DNA of 26,632 nucleotides from Microthyrium microscopicum (taxonomy: Eukaryota; Ascomycota; Dothideomycetes; Microthyriales; Microthyriaceae). Where the stretch lies: positions 2,713,923-2,740,554 of the forward strand of contig MU004231.1 of the NCBI GenBank assembly GCA_010405405.1. Direction: 5' to 3'. This document shows, in pieces, positions 1 to 10,050 of this stretch. The notes under the pieces were generated by a model. The model did not search any database, was not told where the DNA came from, and was given only the letters and a program-made list of their open reading frames with translations. Each line of letters starts with the position of its first letter. Within the stretch, counting starts at the first letter, position 1. The position numbers were made by a program, and so were the translations under genes.

Positions 1-3000
1 GTTATAAGTTCTATTATTTAAGCTATTTTTAATAACTTGCTATAGTTACTAATTAGTATTATATTATTTATTTAATAACCTAAATTACCTTAATACGTAG
101 GTAGGTTATACTAAAAATTATTAACTTTCTAAGTAATAGTCTCTATACGTAGCTTAATAAATATATAGATATACGTAATAAGTTTATCTAAAAATAGCAA
201 TTTTATAGTCTCTATAGCCTAGTAGTCTCTAGAATATTTCCTACCTTAGCTAAGTATAAGGATTTTATACTTATAACTAATACGTAAATAGAATAGTAAG
301 TCGTTAATAAGAAAGAGAATTATCTTACTAGTAAATAATATATATTCCTAGAGGTATTATTAATATATAGTTATAATTTAGTCTTATTTAAAAATATAAA
401 CTTATATAAGGTCTACTCTCTCTATTTTTATTATACTTATATAATCTAGTAAAGTTACTATCTTTTCTTAGCTACTTAGTAAACTTCTATATATCTAGTT
501 TCTTAGTCTTAAGTAATCTTAAGAATATAGAGTTAAATAGTACTAACTAGTATATATCTTACTTAGTCTAAATATTTAGTAATAATATCTTTAACTATTT
601 AAATATAGTAATTCTATACTAACTAATGTAGTACTATATTTAAGTAGTTTTTAAAGTTAGCTAAATCCTATATATACTATATCTAAGAAGATATAAGAAT
701 AAACTTATATTCCTATAGAATTAGTTATACTTAGACATAGTTAGTACCTCTAAGATATTAATTATTATAGTTAGAAACTTAGGTAGCGCCTCTTCTAGAT
801 ATACTTTACAATAATAATTCTAGAGCTTATTACCTATTATACTTTACTTACTAGTACTATTTTAATAATCTAGCTAAGAATCTAAGTTATACTTACTATT
901 AAGAGTAGCTAAGGTTAGTTTATTTATAATTAACCTAATAACTCTATTATTATATAGACCTTAGCTTAGTATAAGTTCTTATTTACTTTTCCTTATAGAT
1001 AAATACAAACCTTATAATAGACTAAATCTATTAATAAGGTTATTAGTATTATAATAATAAGCTTAAAGAGAAATAGTCGTTTAAAGGCTATATATAGCTA
1101 CTAAGATATAAAAATTAGTAGACTAGATTGTATAGATTATAAAGAGAGCCTATCTATATTTATACTATATATAAGGCAATTACTAAGAAGATAATTACCT
1201 AAGCTAGAAATAGATATTTAGTCTATATTAGAAGGTAGCAAGTTATATATTTATACTTATCTTAGTTTCTACAAATAGAAATAACTTAATATAATGTCTT
1301 TATTACTTATAGTTTAAGAAAAGCTATAGTTAAAAGAATCTACTTTAATACTATTATATTAGCTTATATATATAATAAGGTAGAGACAAAATAGAATAAA
1401 AGAGATAGATGCTAGTATATTATATAATACTACATTACCTATTAAGCTTTTCTAAGTAATTACGTTGCTATAACTAATAAGATAAAGAGAAGAGGTTTCT
1501 AAAATAGTCTAAGACTTATATATCTATTAGTATTTATTAGCTTTCTAAATAAATCTAAATAAATAAATAGTAGAAATACTTAGCTATTACTAAAAGACTC
1601 ATTTAAGGTGCTTATAAGTCCTATATTCTAGGTAGCTTCTAGAGCTTCGTTAGAAGTAGCGTTTAATACTATATAAGAATTATAACTTAGTTAACATTTA
1701 ATAAGAATCATTTTTTTAGAAATTATTAAGCTAGTTTTTAGATAGTTAAGTAAGCCTAACTTAGAGTTTAGGGCCTAGAGTTTATTAGTGCCTCTAGATT
1801 TATAAGTACTATTTTACTTAATAATAGTACCTTTAACTTATATTTACCTAGTTAGGTCTAAAAACTCTATCTATTCATCTAGCTAGTAGGCAATTATTAT
1901 ATTAGCTAATGTTTAGTTTAGTAAGTATATTTAGAGTATATTATATTAGTATTAGACGTCTACTTTATAAAGTCTATTCTATTTCGTTTATTACGGCTTA
2001 AAAGGTCTTAAGCTATAGAGTCTTATAATAAAGGTCTACTATCCCTAGTAAAGAAGAATATATAAATTAGAATCTAATAAAAGTAAATTATAGGCTAAAA
2101 AAATATATATAGTAGTTTACTTAGCTTTGCTTCTCTTTATACCTTAACCTTTATAAGCTCTTATAAGCCTACTCCTTATCTTACTTTTTATAATATTACC
2201 TTACCTTACTAAATTCATTATAGTGTTATTAACTTAGTATAGGCTTACCTAAGAGGTTATATTATATATAAAACGTATTATTAGAATTTAAATATTAAAG
2301 TAAAGTAGTAATAAGAATCTAATAAGTATAATATTATAATAAAGATTACTAGGTATATAGGTATTTTAATAGAAATATATAATTAGTAGAACTTTAGATA
2401 AATATAGTAAAGGATAAGAAGCAGATCGCGTAGAATAATAAGGAAAGAAGATAATATTTTAAAAGTTATACTATATAATGCGTAAAAAATATTAATACTA
2501 AAACTAATTTTAATAACGTTTCCTATTACTTTTTAACTCTTAACTAATATAGTATACGCTAAGTATACACAAAGGCTATATTCTTAAAACTTATTTAGTT
2601 ATTATTATTAGTTCTTATTAAATAGGCTATTCTAAAGACTATATAAAAAAGATAAGAGGAAATAAGTCACGTTAAGCTATTTCTACGTTATGCTATATTA
2701 ATATAAGAGGTTAAATTAAGGTAGATTATAGGATTCTATTTAGTTATTACTTTCTATTATTATTAAATCTATTAATTCTAAGGCTACGTAAAAGAAGCTA
2801 GAAATTATTAAGTTATACTAAGTAATTTCTATACTACACTATATTAAAGTAGAGGCTAGGTAGTAATCCTATATTATAAAATTAGGTTTAGCTTACTATT
2901 ATATTTAATTATTATCTAATATGCTAATTATTATATATACTAATTCTTAAGCTATATAAAAAGGGCCTAAGATTATAAGCTTATACTAAGCTATTTCTAT

Positions 3001-3200
3001 ATTTTCTTATATTAAAGTAGAGGCTAAGTATTAATCTATATTATAAAGTCATATTTAGCTATATTAATCTATATTATAAAGTTACGTTTAGCTATTATGC
3101 TAATATATTATTAAATATATAAGTAAGCTTAAGTATTATATAAGGTAGGTAAGAAATTTATAGTTTATAGTTAATAATAATAGAACAAGCTAAATCTAAA
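1..3200. other. RIP-degraded sequence, no gene resolved
   Basis: I see no protein family, ATG-led frame or RNA gene here. Counts of G and C by position modulo 3 over several lines between 300 and 1100 show no steady codon periodicity. A short stretch near 1621-1680 has G mainly in one phase and C in the next, as coding DNA would, but the neighbouring lines do not follow. Once TAA/TAG are taken as Gln, both strands give protein-like strings, so I make no gene call. The only clear structure is the direct repeat at 2800-3095. The stretch may be an older or more heavily mutated part of the same duplicated block. Confidence 0.6.
2800..3095. repeat. Imperfect direct repeat, 168-bp spacing, with 33-bp subrepeat
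   Basis: A segment of about 80 bp starting ttatactaag at 2813 recurs at 2981. Both copies contain the stretch ttaaagtagaggcta. A one-base length difference lies near 2869. Inside the second copy a 33-bp unit beginning ttaatctatattataaag at 3031 repeats at 3064. The remaining differences are mostly transitions, so the repeat probably predates RIP. Confidence 0.7.
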
Positions 3201-5220
3201 TAGTTAGATAGAAGTTAGTATTAAACTTACGTTATTTCCTATAAGAATATCTTAATTGCTACTCTATTAAGCTACTAAAAGTTTATATTCTTTTTTATTA
3301 CTACTATACCGCTATAATAAGCAAAATACTAATTACTACTATTACTCCTTCTACATAGAATAAGTTAATTATTTACTAAATTATCCTAAGAATATATAAA
3401 TATATTTAGCTACTAATCTTTACTAGCTAAAGCAAGCTTATCCAATTTATATAGGGGGACACTTTTAATAAAAAGGCTAGTATTAAACCTCTTAATTACT
3501 TTATTTAGATAACTAGTCTATTAGTAATTACTATTACGTTATTCTATAGCAACTAGTTTATCTCTCTTAATTATAAGTAAGCTATAGAAGTTACTTTTAT
3601 TACTAATTAAGCTAATATAGAATCTAAACCTATAGAGTCTATAAGTCCTAAAGTACTATATTAATTACTATCTTTACGTATATTAATAAACGATAGTTAG
3701 ATACTAGGCATTACTATACTTATAGTCTATACTTACTTAATAAGTCTAGACCCTTCTATTATTATATAATAGTTTAATTTTAATTCTATATATTAAACCT
3801 AGTAAGATATTAGTTAACTATTATAGTACTAATTATAGGTACTATTCTAACCTTCTATAAATAATTACTTAATCTATATATTATATAACTATCTACTCTC
3901 CTATAAATATAGTAGCAAATACGTTAATTATATATAAACTAGCTATACTTTAATAAGTTATATTAATTCTATAAAAACTTGCTATAAGGTATATAAGAGA
4001 ATACTAAAGAATAGCGTTTTAATAATTCTATAATATATAGATAATCCTTTATATACGTAAGCTTATTAGCTAGTTAGTACTATTAAATAGAACTTAATAT
4101 TTATAGTACTATAAAATACTATTTCTTAATTAAATTTTACTAGTATATAGAGAATAAGTAATACTTTCTAGTTTTATTAGATAAAACTACTAAACTTAGC
4201 TAATATATGCTAAAAGTCTAATTAAGATACTTCCTTAGTATTAGAATTACTAATAGTTATTAACTCTAACTTACTAGATACTACTCTAGAATTAGAGTTA
4301 TAGACTCTTTCTATTATAAAGCTTAAGGCCCCTATTAAATAATTACTAAACTAGAAGTTATAGTAGGCACCTTATTTCGTAACCCCTATTAAATAACCTT
4401 TAGAACTAGAATTATAAGCTTCGTCTATTATAAAGCTTAAGGCCCTTATTAAATAAACTCTAAACCTAAAGTTATAGGCTCTTTTCCTTATAAAGCTTAA
4501 GGCCTTTATTAAATAAGCTCTAAACCTAGAGTTATAGGCTCCTTCTATTATAAAGCTTAAGGCTCTTATTAAATAAACTCTAAGCTTAGAGTTATAGGCT
4601 ACTTCTATTATAAAGCTTAAAGACCTTATTAAATAAGCTCTAAAGTATTTTATTAAAACTAAGTTATAATTATTTCTTTAACTTAAGATAGAGACTAGCT
4701 CTTAAGTTTTACTAAAAGCTCCTATTAAGCCTAATATAGAGCTACCTTTTAATACTAAGCTTAAGGTATTTTTTAAAGCTAGAATAGATACTACTATATT
4801 AGAAACTAAAATATAGCCTAACCCTTAAATATTTAATGAACCTATATTTAATTAACCTATAGTATTATCTACTATCTATATTAAGTAGCTAATAGACTCT
4901 AAACGCTATTAACTTAATAGATATATATAAACGTATTAAGAAAGCAACTAGTTTACTATATAGAAGTAGTAAGATAAATAACACGCCTTAAAGGGTAAGA
5001 AAGTACCTAAATTAAAGCTAGGGTTTAAACTAATACGTATAGGGATTTAATATCTAAAGCTAACCTATCCTACTAGGTTATTAAGATCTAATACTAATTT
5101 ATCTTGCCTAAAGAATGTTTACTTTATTAACTATAAGGTTATAAAGCTAAGTTTTAACCTAGAAATTAGGCATTCTAGTATACCTTAATATCTTACTTAT
5201 AATAATTAATATTATACTTT
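3200..5220 (+). pseudogene. Probable RIP-killed gene with 20-residue repeats, family unknown
   Basis: The plus-strand frame with codons starting at positions congruent to 2 modulo 3 gives a hydrophilic, Asp/Glu/Lys/Pro-containing string once RIP stops are read through. It has a globular-looking part at about 3450-4250, a repeat of 20 codons at about 4310-4640, and a Pro/Lys-rich tail at about 4700-5200. The repeat unit reads like KLKALIKQALNLELQAPSII. Period lengths of 60 and 54 bp support translation of this DNA in the past. The antisense frame is also open and cannot be excluded, but its composition looks less natural. No conserved domain was recognised. Both ends are approximate and no start codon survives. 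Confidence 0.33.
4310..4640 (+). repeat. 60-bp tandem repeat, about 5.5 copies
   Basis: Units containing ataaagcttaaggc and ttattaaataa recur exactly 60 bp apart at 4441, 4501, 4561 and 4621. An earlier copy is offset by 54 bp (cctattaaat at 4331 and 4385). Both spacings are multiples of three, so the array would have expanded in frame inside a coding sequence. Copy differences are mainly A/G and C/T, apart from a variable block in the second half of each unit. Confidence 0.88.
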
Positions 5221-5599
5221 ATTTTAATTATTAATATATTTCTTAGGTTAAAGAGGGAGAGAGAATCTATAATAGTCTAAGGATTATATAGTAATAGATT
5301 ATATTTTATCTCTTAATTTATTTTATTACTTTAAATTTAGTAGTCTATTGCTTAATTAATATAGTACTATTAATCGCTCTATAAAATAAGACCTTACTAT
5401 TAATAGGAGTTCTCTTTATTTAATTGAATTTATAAAAAAGTAAGAACTCTTTATATTGCCTATACTTAAAGAACTCTCTAAAGAACTTAATTATAGTATT
5501 ATAATTTAGAGTATTAGCATTTTTTTTAGAACTATCGTAGCTACTATTTATAAACTTTTTATAGTCTAGAGTATAAATATAGTTACTTACTATCTTATA

Positions 5600-6340
5600 A
5601 ATATATATTTATATATCTATAACTATTAAGGAGGAGTTAGAGTTTAGAAGTATATATAGCTATACCTTAGGTTATATATTATTATAATCTTAGGATTATT
5701 TTAATTCTCTTAGCCTTAAGCTTTAGAGAGATACTAGTAAAGTTCTATTAGTAATAGACTCTATCTATTATTAATAGATAGTTAAAGTTAGAATAAGGGT
5801 TTACTTACGTATATTCTAAGTTTAAGCTTTTATTTATTTCTATTAGTATATATTTTATTAATAATAATAGACTAATATAAGAAGTAATCTTTATTATTTA
5901 TTCTTATATATAGCTTTATTATATCTTATACTTAGCTAATATAATCTTTTAATATATAGATAGCCTTATTTAGCTAGTAGTTATATACTTAAGTATTATA
6001 TAATATTAGTAATTATCTTTTACTTTCCTTTATATATATTATAGTTATTAAGACTATAGTATAAGTCTTAAAGTCGTTTCTTTATAGCTATAGCTAATTA
6101 GGTATATTTATTTAAGTTTATATTAAGTTATCGTATTAACTCTTTTTTAGTTATATTTAGATACTCCTTTAAGCTATCTTACTATCTAGCTATATTATTT
6201 TCTAAAAGTCTAACTATAATATAAAGGAGTTATTAGGTAGAGAGGATAGTATAAGATTAGAGTTAGAATAGGAAGAATATACTAAAAATTAATAATAAGT
6301 ATATTATAAGAATTAAGAGTCGTAAATTTGTTATAACGTA
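5600..6340 (-). other. Weak coding-like stretch, strand uncertain
   Basis: Reading the minus strand in line-aligned triplets gives a charged, ordinary-looking protein string of about 240 codons after stops are read through, for example KAIYILKDYISQVQDIIKLY near 5900-5980. The plus strand of the same stretch gives an unusually hydrophobic Leu/Ile/Phe/Ser string, as the antisense of a hydrophilic protein would. No family was recognised, and no start or end can be placed. This is only a composition argument. Confidence 0.22.
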
Positions 6341-6621
6341 GAAAGGAGAATATAAGGAAAATATACTATAGTAGTACTTAAATAGTTAGAAACGCATTAT
6401 TATTTAGGACTATACGTTGCTTATAACTAGATTTACTAATTCTAAGAGCCTATATATTAAGCCTATAGATATCTTTACGCTACTAGAAAAAGACTTATAG
6501 ACTTATATCTAAGTTAGTAGCTATAGTTAAGTTATATTTACGTATAAGATATAAAGTAAGTAGTAGTATTTAGCGTTAATAATATAATAAAGTAAATATT
6601 CTTTAAGGTTATATAAAATAT

Positions 6622-6669
6622 TTCTAGAAATTTCTAGACTTATTTAGACTTTCTAGACTTTTCTAGATA
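6622..6669. promoter_or_regulatory. Cluster of TTCTAGA palindromes, heat-shock-element-like
   Basis: The sequence ttctagaaatttctaga at 6622-6638 is followed by further ctagact and ttctaga units up to 6669. TTC-nn-GAA-nn-TTC spacing is that of a fungal heat-shock element, which is established knowledge of HSF sites. A similar cluster lies at 24539-24577. Because RIP can create TAG-rich palindromes, this may equally be a short repeat or a transposon-end remnant. Confidence 0.3.
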
Positions 6670-8040
6670 TATTATTATTTAAGACCTATATATTTTTAGA
6701 GAAGGTTACTTTATAGATACGTCTATAGCTTAGAACTACTACTTTTATATTCTTTATACTATAATACGTAGTACTATAAATTTTATCCTCTAATATAATA
6801 AGTTAGCTAATAGTTATAACTATTCTAATACTATAGAATTATAGCCTTTACGTTACTATGGTTTTACTTTATAACTTATTATTTAATATATTTACTATAC
6901 TTAGATAATAACTAAGTCTAGTATATGAATTCTAAGAAGTAATATTTATTCTAGATATAGTTAAAGTATTTTATACCTTATTATAATAGAGGTCTAAATA
7001 GCAAATTATTCCTAGCCCTTTCTAGTAACTAGCCTTTTATATATTAATATCTTATAAGCTTCTATTATTAACGTAAGGTTTCTAATAATAACTTACTTAC
7101 TAGTCTTATAATTTAAGGAATTATATATTCATAAAATAGACTACACTTACTAGGACAAAGAAAATTATATAGATAGTAGTTTAGACGTTCTAGCTTATTT
7201 ATTATTAGCTCTTTATATTTAAAATGGTTAATAGCTATATAGTTTTACTTATAAGATTACTATCCTTATCCTTATTAAGTTAAGAAATATTAGCACTAAA
7301 AGATATATTATAGTAATAAAGCCTCTAGTTATAATCTTCTACTTTTAAGAGTAAATCTATAGTAATAGCTTTAGGTCTAGTAACTCTAACAAATTAATAA
7401 AAAGATTAGTAATTATTATTATTATTCTATTCTTATTTAAAAGTAAGGTAAATAAATTAAAAGTACGCTATAAAGCTTAAGAACTATCTATAACTACCTA
7501 TACGTAGTTACTACTATATAATAAGTTTATCTTAAGTAAGTATTATTATAGGTTTTAATATAGCTAGTTTGCCTATAATTAGTATTAATTAAATAATAAA
7601 AGGTAGTATAAATAAAATAGAAGTCTAATAGCTATTTTATATAAAGTAGACTTATAATAAGATTACGTCTTTTCTCTACTATAGTAGTTAAAAGCCTTAG
7701 TATATTACCTAAAACGCTACGTTACATTCTAAATCCTATATTATATAATCTATTATAAACCCTATAGCCTTTTATAAACGTAATTCTACTAGGTACTTTA
7801 TTTATAAGGTACTAAAAGTAAGTACTTAAGTACGTATAGTCTTTAATATTTTCTAAGTTATTCCTACTAAGGTAAATAAGAAATATACCTACTTAGAGGT
7901 AAATAGAAATAATATAAAAAGAAAATATAATATACTTAAATATTTTAAATTTAATAACTCTAGTTAATATTATACTCTCTTAGTAAGAATTAAAGACTCT
8001 TCTATTTTTAATAAATAATAATATTTCGTAACGTAAATTA
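6670..8040. other. No gene resolved
   Basis: This RIP-composition sequence gives moderately protein-like strings on both strands. I found no family motif, tandem repeat or retained start codon that would decide between them. Part of it could belong to a gene connected with the flanking relics. Confidence 0.5.
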
Positions 8041-8075
8041 AATTACGCTAATTAATCTATAAAGCGTATTAACGA

Positions 8076-8104
8076 AACTAAATAGCAATAATTACTATTT
8101 AGTT
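8076..8104. repeat. Perfect 10-bp inverted repeat, 9-base loop
   Basis: The arm aactaaatag (8076-8085) is matched by ctatttagtt (8095-8104) around the loop caataatta. It lies in a stretch with no resolved gene, near a second hairpin at 8164-8196. It could be a terminator-like or mobile-element end structure, or chance in AT-rich DNA. Confidence 0.6.
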
Positions 8105-8163
8105 CTCTACTTAAAGCGCTAACCTTTTCTATTTTAATTTCTAGCCTAAATATAATTAATAGC

Positions 8164-8196
8164 AATAATTTAGACTTTTATTACTCCTAAATTATT
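8164..8196. repeat. 10-bp inverted repeat, 13-base loop
   Basis: The arm aataatttag (8164-8173) pairs with ctaaattatt (8187-8196). The words agcaataatt occur both here and in the hairpin at 8076-8104, so the two may be related. Confidence 0.55.
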
Positions 8197-8244
8197 ATAT
8201 TAGCTTAGTTTTATAGCTAATTATAATAGTCTAGTTATTCTCTA

Positions 8245-8375
8245 CCTCTACTTACTACGTCTCTTTTTCTTTTATTTTTTATTCTACTTATTTCTTTTCC
8301 TCTTTTCTCTTCTTTTCTTATTCTTTATTCTTCTTACTTATAATCTTTTTCTTCTTCTCTTTCTTCTTATTCGCT
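8245..8375. repeat. Polypyrimidine tract (plus strand)
   Basis: About 130 bases are almost all C and T on the plus strand, built from cttctt, ctttt and cctctt words. On the minus strand this is a purine tract that would encode a Lys/Glu-rich stretch in one frame, similar in character to the Lys-rich modules at 8.9-10.0 kb. It may be low-complexity coding DNA or a simple-sequence spacer. Confidence 0.7.
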
Positions 8376-8899
8376 ATTTTAAAGTATAGGTAAAGAAGGT
8401 AGCAATAATAGTATTAATATAATAAATAGTTTCATAGCTAAGGCTTATCTTATCTTAGTAAACTCTACTCTTCCTTTCTTAAAGATAATATCTTAACCTT
8501 TATACTAACTAATATACGTTTAATATAAAGATATAGTTACTATAAATAGGAAAAGATAAGTAGTAGAAAAGAGAATAAGAAGCTTTAAAGCTTAGTAGCG
8601 ATTTTAAGTTTAGAACCTTATATAACTTTTTTAATAATTAATTAAATTCTTAGATTTTAAGAGTAGTAAGGTAATCTCTCCTATTAAATATACTTATAGC
8701 TTAAGATTCTATTTCCCTTAATTACTATTTCTAATTACTACCTTTCTTATAACTTATCTTATTATTTACTATATATCTCTTATAGATAAGTATATTTAGA
8801 ACGTTTAAGGTTATATTAGAGAGCTCCCTAATATAGAGACTAGAACCTTTAAAGTAAGAAAGTATAGATAAAGAAAATTATTTAAGCTTTTAGAGCTAA

Positions 8900-9265
8900 T
8901 ATTATTAATTAACTTTAATATAGTAACTATAAGTTCTATATAATAACTTTTAGTTTCTATCTAGCAAAGAGTATTTTATATCTTAAACTTTAGGCCTTCT
9001 TAGCTTCTTTAGCTACTACCTTAACCTCGTTTTTAAGTATAGTCTTCTTTAATAAGTTAGTAACTTCTTCTACCTTAGTCTTCTTCTTTAATTAAGCCTT
9101 CTTTATAGCCTTTTTTATAACCTTCTTTGCATACTTTTTTATTTTCTTTACATTCTCTAGTTTCTTTACGTTCTTAGTTTTTAAGTAGAGATATAAAATA
9201 TAGTAAGCTCACTCTTAGTAGAGCAAATAATTACATAATTATAGCTCTATATTCGTAGAATAATT
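8900..9265 (-). pseudogene. Lys-rich coding-like module, copy 1
   Basis: Minus-strand triplets whose plus positions start at 2 modulo 3 give a Lys/Ala/Val/Glu-rich string over about 9175-8960, for example KKYAKKVIKKAIKK. Upstream of it, near 9260-9180, is a segment with Asn-Tyr, Leu-Tyr-Gln and LYLK words. The same order of words occurs in the second module at about 9840-10040, in a different frame. It is probably the C-terminal end of a protein relic. It is not in the frame used by the SNF2 relic upstream, so it is either a separate gene or separated from that gene by indels. No family was recognised. Confidence 0.4.
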
Positions 9266-9839
9266 AGTCTATGCTTAATTATTTTAGAGAATTATAATTC
9301 TTACTCTTAATTTTATTTATATCTTAAGTATTACTTTGCTCTTCCTTAGATTCCTTAAAAATTAGCCTAGGATACTTTAAATAGATCTAATTAAAGCGTA
9401 GTAGTACCTACCTAAGTAAATCTTAATAAGAAACATAGAAAAGATAGGTCACTATAACTAGAATAGATATATATTAAAGTACGTATTTAAATAAAGTTAA
9501 TTATAAAGAAGCATAATTATAGTTAATATATTAAGATTAAACGCTATTTAAATTTAGATACTATATTAGGTTTCTTAAGGTTTATATATTTATATAAGCC
9601 TATTAGGTTTATAAAAGCTTAACTAAGTTTATAGATTATCTTAGTATAAGAGATAATATAATATTTATAGTTATTAGTAATAGACGTAATACTAAAATAA
9701 ATAAAGATATTAAGCGCAAAGATAGAATTAAATAAGCAAGCTAGGAATTAAAATTAGTAATAGTTATTATAAGTAAGTCTTAGATTTAGGCGGTAAAGTT
9801 ACTTAGACTAGCGATTTATTATTAAGGTTATAAAAGGAC

Positions 9840-10050
9840 GTAGCCTTTCCTATTTAATTAAATAGAACTTAACACCTTAAGTTTAAGCCTTCTTAACCTC
9901 TAGTTCCTTATTCTTATCTTTTTTTATCTCTCCTTCCTTTATTACCTTTTTCTTAGCCTTTAGATATAGACAAAGTAGATAATAGAATTAATCTTAGTAA
10001 AGAGGGTAGTTATATAGCTAGATCTTCTTTAGTTTATTTAAGTATATTAA
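9840..10050 (-). pseudogene. Lys-rich coding-like module, copy 2
   Basis: Line-aligned minus triplets give a segment with the words LYNYPLYQDQFYYLLCLYLK (about 10020-9961), followed by a Lys/Glu-rich run such as KKVIKEGEIKKDKNKELEVK (about 9952-9893). This parallels copy 1 (LCNY, LLYQ, LYLK, then a Lys-rich run), lying about 780 bp away. The two modules therefore look like duplicated C-terminal segments. The frame equals that of the SNF2 relic, so this could be the tail of that protein. Confidence 0.42.

Noticed and set aside
3660-3810. SLDPSII on the plus strand, resembling the SLYPSI motif of B-family DNA polymerases
   Set aside because: The Tyr-to-Asp difference is not a RIP change, and no KxxxNxxYG or YGDTDS motif was found downstream. 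Probably chance.
1-8000. A single plus-strand giant gene covering the whole left region
   Set aside because: Stop density in that frame reaches about 14-15% in places, at or above what any frame shows, codon periodicity is absent in 300-1100, and the antisense strand is more natural at 5.6-6.3 kb.
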